64,000 nt of DNA from Roseateles puraquae (lineage in GTDB: Bacteria > Pseudomonadota > Gammaproteobacteria > Burkholderiales > Burkholderiaceae_C): the NCBI RefSeq assembly GCF_002205845.1, contig NZ_NISI01000001.1, forward strand, positions 1,426,001 through 1,490,000, in the 5' to 3' direction. A program made the position numbers and the translations under genes. Below, piece by piece: positions 9,263 through 21,298 of the stretch. How positions within the stretch are numbered: position 1 is the first letter of the stretch; every line of letters begins with the position of its first letter. A model generated the notes under the pieces. That model did not search any database and was not told where the DNA came from. It saw nothing but the letters and a program-made list of their open reading frames with translations.

Positions 9263-10132
9263 ATGCTGCCCGCCCCTGTCGCCCCGCCCCCGTCTTCACG
9301 CCCGCCCACACCCTCTGCCCGAGCGGCCGGGCTGCGCCCCGAAGAAGCCCCCGGCCTGCAAGGGCGGCTGTGGCGCGGTAACAGCCTGGGCTGCATGGCC
9401 GAGCCGGTGCTGGCCAGTGGCTTTGCCGCGCTGGACGCGGAATTGCCCGGCGGCGGCTGGCCGCTGAAGGCCGTCACCGAGTTGCTGACGCCCCAGGCCG
9501 GCGTCCTGGAATGGCGGCTGCTGGCGCCGGCACTGCGCCAGTGGTGGGCCGGCGCAGCCCCGGCGGCCCCGGCCCCGGGGCTGCGCCGCAGCCGGCCGGC
9601 GGCCCGGATGCCCGTTGCGCTGCGCTCGCTGCTGCTCATCAACCCGCCGCACACGCCGCATCTGCCGGGTCTGCAGGGACTGGGCCTACCCGCCTCGGCC
9701 CTGCTGTGGGTGGCGGCGGGCACGCCGGCCGAAGCCCTGTGGGCGGCCGAGCAGGCCATCAAGTCGCAGGTGGCCGTGCTCGCCTGGCTGCCCGAGGCCC
9801 GGCCCGAACAGGTCCGCCGCCTGCAGGTGGCGGCCCTGGGGTCCGACGCGCCGAGCTTTCTGGTGCGGCCAGAACGCTCAGGCACCCAGTCGTCCGCCGC
9901 ACCACTGCGTCTGGTGGTGAAGCCGGGCGATGGCTGGCAGTTGGCCGTGCACCTGCTCAAGCGCCGCGGCCCGGCGCATGACGGCTGGCTGGCCCTGCCC
10001 GCCGCGCCCGGCGCGGTGGAGCCGCTGCTCACCGCCGCCCGGCGCCAGGCGCAGCCGCAGCCCGCCTTGCCGGCAACCCTGCCCTCCCCGGAGCGCCTCC
10101 ATGCGCTGGCTCGCCCTGTGCTGCACGCCTGA
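9263..10132 (+). CDS. imuA: ImuA, RecA-like translesion synthesis accessory protein
   Basis: Component of the ImuA-ImuB-DnaE2 mutasome that carries out damage-induced mutagenesis; ImuA is RecA-related and interacts with ImuB. Starting at the ATG at 9263 gives 289 residues. The N-terminal region has the family stretch LWRGNSLG, followed by a GFAALDAELPGGGWP segment typical of SulA/RecA-like ImuA proteins and a degenerate nucleotide-binding core. Upstream in-frame codons would extend the protein across the LexA box and are not credible. The gene overlaps imuB by 32 bp. Confidence 0.88.
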   Translation: MLPAPVAPPPSSRPPTPSARAAGLRPEEAPGLQGRLWRGNSLGCMAEPVLASGFAALDAELPGGGWPLKAVTELLTPQAGVLEWRLLAPALRQWWAGAAPAAPAPGLRRSRPAARMPVALRSLLLINPPHTPHLPGLQGLGLPASALLWVAAGTPAEALWAAEQAIKSQVAVLAWLPEARPEQVRRLQVAALGSDAPSFLVRPERSGTQSSAAPLRLVVKPGDGWQLAVHLLKRRGPAHDGWLALPAAPGAVEPLLTAARRQAQPQPALPATLPSPERLHALARPVLHA

Positions 10133-11404
10133 GGCCCTGGCGGGTGATGTCGACGCCCTGGGCTGGCTGGCGCTGGGCTTCACACCGCGCGTGGCCCGGC
10201 TGGAAGAAGGCGTGGTGGCCGAGGTGTCGGCCAGCCTGCGGCTGTTCCGCGGCGCGCGGGCACTGCGCCTGAAGCTGCAGGCCGGTGCCGAGCAGGCCGG
10301 CCTGCCCCTGGGCGCCACCGCCTGGGCCCCCACGGCGCTGGGCGCCCTCGCGCTGGCGCGTTGCCCCGAGCCCCCTCGGCGTGGCAGCTTCGCCGAACGG
10401 CTGGACGCCCTGCCCCTGCGCGCCCTCAGCGCCGCCCAGGCCCACCAGGCCATGCTCGCCCGCCTGGGCTGCCAACAGCTCGGCGAGTTGCGTCGCCTGC
10501 CACGCGCCGCGCTCGCCCGGCGCTTCGGCCCCGCCCTGCTGACCGCCCTCGACCAGGCCTACGGCGACACCCCCGAGGCGCACACCTGGCTGACGCTGCC
10601 CGATCGCTTCGAAGCCCGGCTGGAGTTGCCCTGGCGGGTGGAGCACGCGCCGGTGCTGCTGAGCTTCGCCGAGCCCCTGCTGCGCCAGCTCTGTGCCTTC
10701 CTGGCTGCACGGCATGCCGGCGTGCGCACGCTGCGCCTGGCCTGGCAGCACGACGCCATGCGCGCCCGCGACGTGGCCGGCAGCGGCGAGCTCACCGTGG
10801 CCACCGCCGACACCACGCGCGACCTGCGTCGCCTGACCCGACTGCTGGGAGAACACCTGGCCCGCACCACGCTGGCCGCACCGGCGGGCGAACTCTCGCT
10901 CAGCGCCGAGCAACTGCTGCCGCTGCAGGAACTCAGCGCCGGCCTGCTGCCCGGCGAGGCGGACGAGCAGGCCCACACCACCACCCACGCGCTGCTGGAG
11001 CGGCTGTCGGTGCGCCTGGGTGCGGCCCGCGTGCGCCAGGGTCGGCTGTGCGAAGACCACCGGCTGGACCGCATGCAGCACTGGCAGCCTTGGCCGGCGC
11101 CCGCTGCAGCGGGGGGCACGGCCGCGCGACAGGCACCCGGCCCACAACCCACCTGGCTGCTCGACCCGCCGCTGCCCCTGCGCTGCGATGCCCACGAGCA
11201 GCCCCTCTTCGCCGGGCCGCTCACGCGCATCAGCGGCCCGCACCGCGTGGAAACCGGCTGGTGGGACGGGCCCGCCGGCCTGCAGACCCGCGACTACTTC
11301 GTCTACCGCAGCGCCACGCGCGGGGTGCTGTGGGTCTACCACGAGCGCTTTCCCGACCCGGCCGCGGCATGGACGTCGGGTTGGTTTCTGCACGGGGTGT
11401 TCGC

Positions 11405-11408
<4 letters not shown>
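10101..11408 (+). CDS. imuB: ImuB, Y-family polymerase-like mutasome hub
   Basis: Y-family DNA polymerase homologue lacking normal catalytic acids; it acts as a scaffold binding the beta clamp, ImuA and DnaE2. The 435-residue protein begins MRWLALCCTPEALAGDVDALGWLALGFTP, and the acidic residues of active Y-family enzymes are absent there. Later segments include an LGCQQLGELRRLPRAALARRFG helix-hairpin-helix-like region and the little-finger-type sequence RISGPHRVETGWWDG near the C-terminus, typical of ImuB. The start overlaps imuA by 32 bp and the stop overlaps the dnaE2 start (ATGA), so all three genes are translationally coupled. Confidence 0.92.
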
Positions 11409-14599
<3,191 letters not shown>

Positions 14600-14607
14600 A
14601 GTTAAAC

Positions 14608-14626
14608 TAGTCAGATAAATAGTCAG
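14608..14626 (+). promoter_or_regulatory. Direct repeat TAGTCAG x2, possible antitoxin operator
   Basis: TAGTCAG occurs at 14608-14614 and 14620-14626, phased by 12 bp in an AT-rich stretch inside the 39-bp gap between dnaE2 and the antitoxin gene. Toxin-antitoxin operons of this class are usually autorepressed through such short repeats. The assignment is by position only. Confidence 0.4.
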
Positions 14627-14638
14627 CAGAGGTGTGCG

Positions 14639-14896
14639 ATGCAAGCATGGCCTGTCCAAGACGCGAAGGCGCGGTTCAGCGAGTTCCTGGAGTCTTGCCT
14701 GACCGAAGGGCCTCAGATGGTGACCAAACGAGGTACGGAGACGGCCGTGCTGGTGCCCGTCGACGAATGGCGGCGCCTGCAGGCAGCCGCACGCCCCTCA
14801 CTCAAGCAACTGCTGTTGTCTGACGAGGGGCGCACCGAACTGGCTCTGCCCGCTCGCGGTTCGGCGCGCCGGCGCCCCCCGACCGCAGCGAGGTGA
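14639..14896 (+). CDS. Phd/YefM-type antitoxin
   Basis: DNA-binding antitoxin of a type II system, 85 residues. MQAWPVQDAKARFSEFLESC and KRGTETAVLVPVDEWRRLQ match the Phd/YefM N-terminal dimerisation and DNA-binding fold. The C-terminus ending in an arginine-rich LPARGSARRRP segment is the usual toxin-neutralising tail. A GAGGTG ribosome-binding site precedes the ATG. It lies 39 bp after dnaE2 and 3 bp before the PIN toxin. It may receive read-through from the SOS operon. Confidence 0.88.
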   Translation: MQAWPVQDAKARFSEFLESCLTEGPQMVTKRGTETAVLVPVDEWRRLQAAARPSLKQLLLSDEGRTELALPARGSARRRPPTAAR

Positions 14897-14899
14897 CCG

Positions 14900-15304
14900 A
14901 TGTACCTGCTCGACACCAACGTCGTCTCCGAACTGCGCAAACCCAAGCCGCATGGCGGCGTGCTCGCCTGGTTCCAAGGCCTGGAAGACACCCAACTCCA
15001 TCTGAGCGCGGTGACCCTCGGCGAAATCCAGGCCGGCATCGAGATCACGCGCGAGCAAAACGCTGCCAAAGCTGAAGAGATCGAAGTCTGGCTGGAACGG
15101 GTGGCTGCGGCCTACAACGTGCTCCCGATGGACGCAGCGGCCTTTCGCACATGGGCCCGGTTCATGCACAGGCGCTCCGACACCTTGTACGAAGACGCCA
15201 TGATCGCCGCCACGGCCAAAGTGCATGGCCTGACGGTGGTGACCCGGAACGTGGCCGATTTCAAGGCCTTTGGCGTGCCGCTGTTGAATCCGTTCAAGAC
15301 CTGA
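14900..15304 (+). CDS. PIN-domain ribonuclease toxin (VapC/FitB type)
   Basis: Mg-dependent endoribonuclease toxin of 134 residues. The PIN acidic residues are visible: D5 in MYLLDTNVVSEL, the glutamate in TLGEIQAGI (about residue 43), D in YEDAMIAATA (about residue 99) and the late D in VVTRNVADFKAFG (about residue 116). All catalytic positions are kept, so it should be active. Its ribosome-binding site lies inside the antitoxin stop region. The closest family relation is VapC/FitB paired with Phd-type antitoxins. Confidence 0.9.
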   Translation: MYLLDTNVVSELRKPKPHGGVLAWFQGLEDTQLHLSAVTLGEIQAGIEITREQNAAKAEEIEVWLERVAAAYNVLPMDAAAFRTWARFMHRRSDTLYEDAMIAATAKVHGLTVVTRNVADFKAFGVPLLNPFKT

Positions 15305-15338
15305 GTTTCATGAAGACGCCGACTGAGCCAGCGCGCGC

Positions 15339-15542
15339 TCAGTCTTCGACCACCCGGCGCGCAGCAGATCGGGGCGGCGTGGTCAGCATCAGGCGCTCGC
15401 CATCCTTGCCTTCCAGCTCGAACCGCGTCGGCAGCGGCTGCAGCAGACGGGCGCTCGTCGCCTTGTCGAGCACCGCGGCCACGTGATACGACTTGGTGTC
15501 TTTCCACAGCTTGCGCTTGTCGTCTTTGCTGAGCTTCTTCAT
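15339..15542 (-). CDS. Small hypothetical protein (67 aa)
   Basis: Function unknown. The ATG at 15542 is preceded by a strong GGAGGACAG ribosome-binding site, which supports translation from here rather than from the longer frame. The product begins with a very basic helix (MKKLSKDDKRKLWKDTK), followed by a compact region with FELEGKDGERLMLTTPP that looks like a two-strand sheet. It lies 71 bp downstream of the macro-domain gene on the same strand and is convergent with the PIN toxin. No family was recognised. Confidence 0.6.
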   Translation of the reverse strand: MKKLSKDDKRKLWKDTKSYHVAAVLDKATSARLLQPLPTRFELEGKDGERLMLTTPPRSAARRVVED

Positions 15543-15613
15543 GTCTGTCCTCCAGCACGCCCACATGAGGCGCGGACAGCCAGGTTCAAGAACCGGACGG
15601 CTTGCATGCTTGC

Positions 15614-16132
15614 TCATGGCGCGGGTTCGGTCAGTGCAAGCTCGTACACGGCGAGGTCAGCTGCCGCAAAGCAGCAAAAGATGACCTCATGGAGTTGCGG
15701 ATGTCGCTGGCTCACTGCCCGCACCGTCGCGATCGCGATGTCGGCTGCCAGCTCCACCGGATAGCCATAGATACCAGTGCTGATGCCGGGAAATGCGATT
15801 GACGCCACGCCCTTGGCACTGGCCACTTCCACCGAGCGGCGATAGCAGGACGCCAGCAAATCCGCCTCCCCGTGGCCGCCACCGCGCCAGACCGGCCCGA
15901 CGCTGTGCACGATGTACCGCGCTGGCAGACGATGGCCGGCGGTGATCTTGGCGTCTCCTGTCTTGCAACCGCCGAGCAGCCGGCACTCATGCACCAGGTC
16001 AGGCCCTGCGGCGCGGTGGATTGCACCGTCCACGCCACCGCCGCCCAGCAGCGACGAGTTGGCAGCATTCACGATGGCATCGACTCTCAACGTCGTGATG
16101 TCGGCGCGCAGGGCGCGAAGGATGACGGGCAT
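15614..16132 (-). CDS. Macro-domain O-acetyl-ADP-ribose deacetylase (YmdB type)
   Basis: Predicted ADP-ribose-binding hydrolase that removes acetyl or ADP-ribosyl groups; the E. coli homologue YmdB also modulates RNase III. The 172-residue protein is essentially one macro domain: [27 protein letters not shown] forms the adenosine/diphosphate-binding loop with the catalytic N and D, and [13 protein letters not shown] is the second phosphate loop. It is a single gene with no adjacent ADP-ribosyltransferase. Confidence 0.92.
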   Translation of the reverse strand: MPVILRALRADITTLRVDAIVNAANSSLLGGGGVDGAIHRAAGPDLVHECRLLGGCKTGDAKITAGHRLPARYIVHSVGPVWRGGGHGEADLLASCYRRSVEVASAKGVASIAFPGISTGIYGYPVELAADIAIATVRAVSQRHPQLHEVIFCCFAAADLAVYELALTEPAP

Positions 16133-16187
16133 GGGCAGTGACGAGTGTGTTCAGGTCACCAGCGTACGCGACCCACCAAACAGCGAC

Positions 16188-17366
16188 TCAGAGCCGCTCA
16201 GCACGCCAGGCTGCGGCCAGCCGCTCGCGCGCCCCCGGCTGCACATTCGCCCGCCCCAGCTCCCCGCCGTAATGCGCCTTGACCCGCGGGTCCATCAGCC
16301 GAAACCACAGCGGCGGCACATACGCCACCAGCAGCAGGCCCGCATAGCCGCTGGGCAACTGCGGTGCCTGCTCGAAGTGCCGCAGCGCCTGGTAGCGCCG
16401 CGCGGGGTGGGCGTGGTGGTCGCTGTGGCGCTGCAGGTGGTACAGGAACAGGTTGGACATGCGGTGGTTGCTGTTCCAGGAGTGCTCCGGGGCGCAGCGC
16501 TCGTAGCGGCCGTCGGCGCCTTGCCGGCGCAGCAGGCCGTAGTGCTCGATGTAGTTCACCACCTCCAGCAGCTGCGCGCCGTAGGCCGCCTGCACGAGCA
16601 GGAAGGGCAGCACGGCCCAGCCGAGCCACGCGACGAGGCCGGTGTACAGCACCACCGTCATCGCCCAGGCCTGCAGGCATTCGTTGCGCCAGTGCCAGGG
16701 GCCGTGGCCGCGGCCGGCCAGGCGCTGGCGTTCGAGCTGCCAGGCTGAGCGCAGGCTGCCCAGCACGGTGCGCGGCAGGAAGGCCCAGAAGCTCTCGCCC
16801 AGGCGGGCGCTGGCGGGGTCTTCCGGCGTGGCAACCCGGCGATGATGGCCGCGGTTGTGCTCGACGAAGAAGTGGCCGTACGCCACTGGTGCGAGCACCA
16901 CGCGCGACAGCCAGCGCTCCCAGGCGGCATGCTTGTGGCCGAGTTCGTGCGCGGTGTTGATGGCCACGCCATTGATGCCGCCCACCGTCAGCACGAGGCC
17001 CATCAGGCCCAGCAGCCCCAGCCCGCCATGCACCGCCAGCCACGCGCCATGCACGGTGAGCCCGAACTGCAGCGGCACGAAGAGCACCAGCACCGCCAGG
17101 TACCAGCGGTCGGCCTCCAGCGCGGCCACCTGCGACTCGGGCGGGTTGCTGCGGTCCTCGCCCAGCAGCCAGTCCAGCAGCGGAATGACCGTGTACATGA
17201 CCACCGGCATGACCCACAGCCAGGCGACATGCCCGCTGCGGTCGGCATGCCAGACGTTCAGCCAGGCCAGGCCTGGAAAGGCGCCTGACAGCAGCCAGGC
17301 GTAGCGCTTGGTGTCGCGCCAGCGCGTGGGCGAAGGGGTGGCGAGGGCTGCGGGCATGGGCTGCAT
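16188..17366 (-). CDS. alkB: AlkB-type membrane diiron hydroxylase (alkane 1-monooxygenase family)
   Basis: Integral-membrane non-haem diiron enzyme predicted to hydroxylate medium-chain alkanes or other alkyl substrates. The 392-residue product has about six hydrophobic helices and the full histidine box set: HELGHK, EHNRGHH and [11 protein letters not shown]. The additional NYIEHYGL motif separates AlkB hydroxylases from desaturases. The ATG at 17366 was chosen (17357 is an alternative); longer starts add arginine-rich sequence that does not fit. No rubredoxin or rubredoxin reductase gene is nearby, so electron donors must be encoded elsewhere. Confidence 0.88.
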   Translation of the reverse strand: MQPMPAALATPSPTRWRDTKRYAWLLSGAFPGLAWLNVWHADRSGHVAWLWVMPVVMYTVIPLLDWLLGEDRSNPPESQVAALEADRWYLAVLVLFVPLQFGLTVHGAWLAVHGGLGLLGLMGLVLTVGGINGVAINTAHELGHKHAAWERWLSRVVLAPVAYGHFFVEHNRGHHRRVATPEDPASARLGESFWAFLPRTVLGSLRSAWQLERQRLAGRGHGPWHWRNECLQAWAMTVVLYTGLVAWLGWAVLPFLLVQAAYGAQLLEVVNYIEHYGLLRRQGADGRYERCAPEHSWNSNHRMSNLFLYHLQRHSDHHAHPARRYQALRHFEQAPQLPSGYAGLLLVAYVPPLWFRLMDPRVKAHYGGELGRANVQPGARERLAAAWRAERL

Positions 17367-17510
17367 GCTCAGCCGGCCCGAGCCCGCGGTCAAGGCGGGC
17401 GACCCGCAGCGCGCTGCGCGCCATGCCCTTCCAGACAACTCCAGAAACACAGCCGGTGTAAGTTGCGCCCCTGGCCGTGCGACTCACGTCCATCACCTGC
17501 CGAGAGCCCC

Positions 17511-18479
17511 ATGCTGATCAAGACGCCTTTCTCCCACGAGCCCCTGCCCAGCGAGATCACGCCGCAGGGCGTCTACCTGAACCGCCGCACCGCGCTGGCG
17601 AGCCTTGGCCTGGCGGCAGCCTCGCCGCTGGCGCTGGCCCAGGGCATTGCCGGCGGCGGCAAGCTGCCCAAACTGCCGGCCACGCCGTCCACGGTGGCCG
17701 GGGCCATCACGAAGGACAAGGCCACCAGCTACACCGACGCGACCTCCTACAACAACTTCTACGAGTTCGGCACCGACAAGTCCGACCCGGCGTCCTACGC
17801 GCACACCCTCAAGACCCGCCCCTGGACGGTCAGCGTCGAGGGTGAATGCGCCAAGCCGATGCGCTTTGACATCGAGACCCTGCTCAAGCTCAGCGCCATG
17901 GAAGAGCGCATCTACCGCCTGCGCTGCGTGGAGGGCTGGAGCATGGTCATCCCGTGGGTGGGCTATTCGCTGGCCGAGGTGATCAAGAAGGTCGAGCCCA
18001 CCTCCAAGGCCAAGTACGTGGAGTTCACGAGCCTCGCCGACAAGTCGCAGATGCCCGGCGTGCGCTCCGGTGTGCTCGACTGGCCTTACGTGGAGGGCCT
18101 GCGCATCGACGAGGCCATGCATCCGCTGGCGATGCTGGTGTTCGGCATGTATGGCGAGCTGCTGCCCAACCAGAACGGTGCGCCGCTGCGGCTGGCCCTG
18201 CCGTGGAAGTACGGCTTCAAGTCGGCCAAGAGCCTCGTGAAGATCCGCCTGGTCGAGAAGGAGCCCGTGTCGAGCTGGACCAAGGCAGCCCAGCAGGAAT
18301 ACGGCTTCTATTCCAACGTGAACCCCAACGTGCCGCATCCGCGCTGGAGCCAGGCCACCGAACGCCGCATTGGCGAAGACGGCCTGTTCGCCAAGAAGCG
18401 GCCCACGCTGATGTTCAACGGCTACGGCGACCAGGTCGGCCAGCTCTACGCCGGCATGGACTTGAAGAAGAACTACTGA
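17511..18479 (+). CDS. msrP: Periplasmic methionine-sulfoxide reductase catalytic subunit MsrP
   Basis: Molybdopterin-containing enzyme that repairs oxidised methionine in periplasmic proteins. The 322-residue precursor has a Tat signal (twin arginine in [21 protein letters not shown]). The mature part contains the molybdenum-ligating cysteine in [17 protein letters not shown] and the family stretches [13 protein letters not shown] and [12 protein letters not shown]. The ATG at 17511 places the twin arginine at about residue 25. msrQ follows after 4 bp, forming the standard operon. Confidence 0.95.
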   Translation: MLIKTPFSHEPLPSEITPQGVYLNRRTALASLGLAAASPLALAQGIAGGGKLPKLPATPSTVAGAITKDKATSYTDATSYNNFYEFGTDKSDPASYAHTLKTRPWTVSVEGECAKPMRFDIETLLKLSAMEERIYRLRCVEGWSMVIPWVGYSLAEVIKKVEPTSKAKYVEFTSLADKSQMPGVRSGVLDWPYVEGLRIDEAMHPLAMLVFGMYGELLPNQNGAPLRLALPWKYGFKSAKSLVKIRLVEKEPVSSWTKAAQQEYGFYSNVNPNVPHPRWSQATERRIGEDGLFAKKRPTLMFNGYGDQVGQLYAGMDLKKNY

Positions 18480-18483
18480 GCCG

Positions 18484-19101
18484 GTGAAGCGGGTCCTGAC
18501 CTCGGCGCTGCTCAGCCGCGCCGCCAAGCCGCTGCTGTTCCTGCTGTGCCTGGCGCCGCTGGCGTGGCTCGTCTATGCCGCGGCCACCAACCAGCTCGGC
18601 GCCAACCCGGCCGAAGCGCTGATCCGCCGCCTGGGCGACTGGACGCTGCGGGGCCTGTGGCTCACGCTCACGATCACGCCCCTGCGCGAACTCACGGGCC
18701 TTGCCGCCCTCGCGCGTTTTCGCCGCATGCTGGGCGTGTTCAGCTTCGCGTACGCCAGCCTGCACCTGCTGGCCTATGGCTGGCTCGACATGGGGCTGGA
18801 GATGGCCGACATCGCGCAGGACATTGCCAAGCGGCCCTTCATCCTGATGGGCTTCACCGCCTGGTTGCTGATGCTGCCGCTGGCGGCCACCAGCTTCAAC
18901 CGGGCCATCAAGGCGTTGGGCGCGAAGCGCTGGCAGGTGCTGCACAAGGCGGTCTACGCAGTGGCCGTGATCGGCCTGATGCACTTCATCTGGATGCGGG
19001 CGGGCAAGAACAACTTCATCGAGCCGGCCGTCTACGGCGCGCTGCTGGCCCTTTTGCTGGGTTGGCGACTGGTGCGGGCGCTGCGCCAGCGCCCCAGGTG
19101 A
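18484..19101 (+). CDS. msrQ: Haem-binding membrane subunit MsrQ
   Basis: Inner-membrane b-type cytochrome that passes quinol-derived electrons to MsrP. The 205-residue protein starts at a GTG 4 bp after msrP. It has five to six hydrophobic helices with conserved haem-ligand histidines in SFAYASLHLLAYG and RWQVLHKAVYAVAVIGLMHFIW. Family landmarks TLTITPLRELTG and RFRRMLGV are intact. Confidence 0.95.
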   Translation: MKRVLTSALLSRAAKPLLFLLCLAPLAWLVYAAATNQLGANPAEALIRRLGDWTLRGLWLTLTITPLRELTGLAALARFRRMLGVFSFAYASLHLLAYGWLDMGLEMADIAQDIAKRPFILMGFTAWLLMLPLAATSFNRAIKALGAKRWQVLHKAVYAVAVIGLMHFIWMRAGKNNFIEPAVYGALLALLLGWRLVRALRQRPR

Positions 19102-19143
19102 GGGCCAGCGGCCCAGGACACCGCGACGGGCAGGAACCGGGAA

Positions 19144-19761
19144 TCAGCGCGAACTCACGTAGACGACCTTCATCTCCTGGTAGGCGGTCAGCCGCCCGGC
19201 TGCTTCCAGGTTGAGAGGAAAGTAGGTGATCGATGCGGCGCTGAATCCCTCGCAGCGCAGCAGGTCACGCTCGGCCAGGTAAGCCCGATCGACAAACGTC
19301 TTGTGGGTGCGATCCGACCTGAAGCCGGCCCAGCCTGGCACCACCAACACCACTTTCGAAATGCCCAGCGCCCTGCAGCGGGCCAGCAGACGTCGCAGGC
19401 AGGCATCCGCCGCTTCGAAATGCTCCAGCACATGGGACAGCACCAGGCACCGATACACGCCGGCCGGCAGGAACGCCAACTCGAATGGGTCGGCACTGCC
19501 TGCTGCGTCGACCACCGACAGGCCGCGGCTGCGCAGATGGGCCAGCAGATGCGGATTGACCTCCACGCCGATGGACCCCGCCGGCATGCGCTCCAGCATC
19601 TGCCCAGCCCCACAACCGAGATCCACGCTCGGGCCGTCCAGTTCGCGCAAGACGCTGCGCAAGTAAAGCGACTTGATCTGGCGCCGCAGCGGATGGCGCG
19701 CGCGGCGCAATTGCTCCGCGGCGTATCCCAGGTCGAACTCCGAATGCTGCGACTCACCCAT
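19144..19761 (-). CDS. Class I SAM-dependent methyltransferase
   Basis: Predicted methyltransferase of unknown substrate, about 205 residues. The SAM-binding motif I is VDLGCGAGQMLERMP, motif II is GVEVNPHLLAHLRSRG, and the LSHVLEHF motif (post-I/IV) is typical of methionine_S-methyltransferase-like Methyltransf_11 proteins. The start at 19761 follows GGAAAGAG with 5-nt spacing; 19776 is an alternative. Codon choice looks slightly less GC-rich than in the neighbours, which could reflect later acquisition. It is divergent from the oxidoreductase-FolB fusion gene. Confidence 0.75.
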   Translation of the reverse strand: MGESQHSEFDLGYAAEQLRRARHPLRRQIKSLYLRSVLRELDGPSVDLGCGAGQMLERMPAGSIGVEVNPHLLAHLRSRGLSVVDAAGSADPFELAFLPAGVYRCLVLSHVLEHFEAADACLRRLLARCRALGISKVVLVVPGWAGFRSDRTHKTFVDRAYLAERDLLRCEGFSAASITYFPLNLEAAGRLTAYQEMKVVYVSSR

Positions 19762-19933
19762 TTCAACTCTTTCCATGAACCCCGTCCGGCCGTGCGTTCG
19801 GTGCGCCCCTGACCCAACGGCGGGCACCCGTCGAAGGATCGTAAACGCCCCGCATGCGGCGCCCACGCGCTTGCCGCACGCCTGCATGGCCGACGCACGC
19901 CGCCCATAATGGCGGCCCTCGCAGGATCGCCCC

Positions 19934-21181
19934 ATGACCAGCCCCCATTCCTTCGACGTCGTCATCCTCGGCGGTGGCCCCGCCGGCTGCAGCGCGGCCT
20001 CCTGGCTCCGTCAGCTCGGCCTCACGGCCCTGCTGGTGGAACGTGAAGCCCAGCTCTGCGCCTCGCTTGCAGCGCTGGACTTTCCGCAGGACTGGGTGCT
20101 GGGCGAACCCGCCACGCGGCTGTGCGACCTGGCCGCCGAGTACGCCGCCCAGGCACGTGCCACGCCCGGCCTGGCCTTGCGGCTCGGCGCCCAGGTCGAG
20201 TCGGCCCGGCACACCGCCGAGGGCTGGGCGCTGCAACTCGCGGGCGGCGAGCGAGTGCAGGCGCGCGCGCTGCTGATTGCCACGGGCCTGCGCCTGCTGC
20301 GACCGGCACGCTACTTCGCGTCGCCCCACGCCCGGGTGCTCGATGCCTCCAGCCTCACCGCGCAGCGCGACAGCCTGGCGCCCGGGCGCGCACTGCTGCT
20401 CGGCGCCGGTGACAACGCCGCCGAGAACGCGCTGCATCTCGCCGAACGCGGCTTCGAGGTCACGGTATGGACGCGCAGCGGTTGGCGCGCGCAGACGCAC
20501 CTCGTCGAACGCATCGAGCGCCATCCGCGCATCACGGTCCGCCTGTCCACGCCGCTCCCCGACGCCCTGCTGCCCGATGCCGACGGCGTGAGCGTGGGCG
20601 CGGAGCGCTTCGACATTGCCGCCGTGCTGTTGGGTTTCGAGCCCGAGCCCTCGGCCTTCGCGCTGCTGGACGAGCATGCCCGCCAGCGGGTGTTCGTCGC
20701 GGGCGACGCCAGCGGCCGCTGGCACCCCTGCGTGCAGACGGCCCTGGCCGATGGCGTGCAGGCGGCCAAGCAGATCGAGCAGGCCTTGCGCCCGCAGGCC
20801 ATGGCCGCACCGCTGCGGCACAACAACCGCCAGGTCATCCATCTGCAGGGGCTGCGTTTTCGGGCCAACCTCGGCGTGCTGGATTTCGAGCGCACCGGCC
20901 CTCAGCCCATCCAGGTGGATGCCGAAGTCAACCTCGGCTCGCTACCGGTGGTGGCGCGGGATGCCGACATCGGCCATGTGCTCGACTACCGCCGGGTGCG
21001 CACCGCCATCATCGATGAATGCACCGCCGAGCACACCGACCTCGTCGAGGCCTTGCTGGGCAAGCTGTGCAACCGGCTGATGAGCCTGCCCGGCGTCGTG
21101 GGCGTGCGGCTCAAGCTGACCAAGCTGGAGATCTTCCCCGACTGCGAAGTCGCCATCAGCACCGAAGTCGGCGCCTGGTAA
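19934..21181 (+). CDS. Fusion: thioredoxin-reductase-like FAD/NAD(P) oxidoreductase + dihydroneopterin aldolase (FolB)
   Basis: Two-domain protein of 415 residues. Residues about 7-290 form a flavin-dependent pyridine-nucleotide oxidoreductase: N-terminal FAD motif VVILGGGPAGCSAASWL, internal NAD(P) motif LLLGAGDNAAENALHLAE and the C-terminal VFVAGDASGR FAD loop. The CxxC redox pair of thioredoxin reductases is absent. Residues 301-415 are a FolB-like aldolase domain, with the glutamate in DFERTGPQPIQVD, the DYRRVRTAI segment and the catalytic-type lysine in LKLTKLEIFPDCE. No frameshift separates the parts. FolB cleaves dihydroneopterin in folate synthesis; the oxidoreductase might act on the same or a related pterin, which is inference. 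Confidence 0.85.
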   Translation: MTSPHSFDVVILGGGPAGCSAASWLRQLGLTALLVEREAQLCASLAALDFPQDWVLGEPATRLCDLAAEYAAQARATPGLALRLGAQVESARHTAEGWALQLAGGERVQARALLIATGLRLLRPARYFASPHARVLDASSLTAQRDSLAPGRALLLGAGDNAAENALHLAERGFEVTVWTRSGWRAQTHLVERIERHPRITVRLSTPLPDALLPDADGVSVGAERFDIAAVLLGFEPEPSAFALLDEHARQRVFVAGDASGRWHPCVQTALADGVQAAKQIEQALRPQAMAAPLRHNNRQVIHLQGLRFRANLGVLDFERTGPQPIQVDAEVNLGSLPVVARDADIGHVLDYRRVRTAIIDECTAEHTDLVEALLGKLCNRLMSLPGVVGVRLKLTKLEIFPDCEVAISTEVGAW

Positions 21182-21246
21182 GCCTGCCCTTGGGCCGCTT
21201 CCGCCTGCCACACCTTTGACCTGCGGCAAGCCGCAAACGCGAGGTC

Positions 21247-21260
21247 TTGACGCACATTAA
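21247..21260 (+). promoter_or_regulatory. FNR/DNR-like box
   Basis: TTGAC-GCAC-ATTAA matches 8 of 10 positions of the FNR/DNR consensus TTGAT-N4-ATCAA. It is centred about 45 bp before the start of the NirL-like gene, in a 117-bp gap. The context (siroheme-decarboxylase-like, NnrS and NsrR genes) fits oxygen- or NO-dependent control. Called by eye. Confidence 0.5.
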
Positions 21261-21298
21261 GGACGCCAGCGCGCCATGCGCCGAGCATTGGGGCGTCC

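Noticed and set aside
10361-11404. N-terminal extension of DnaE2
   Set aside because: It would run through imuB in another frame. The ATGA overlap at 11405 and the PHP-domain start at residue 6 fix the true beginning.
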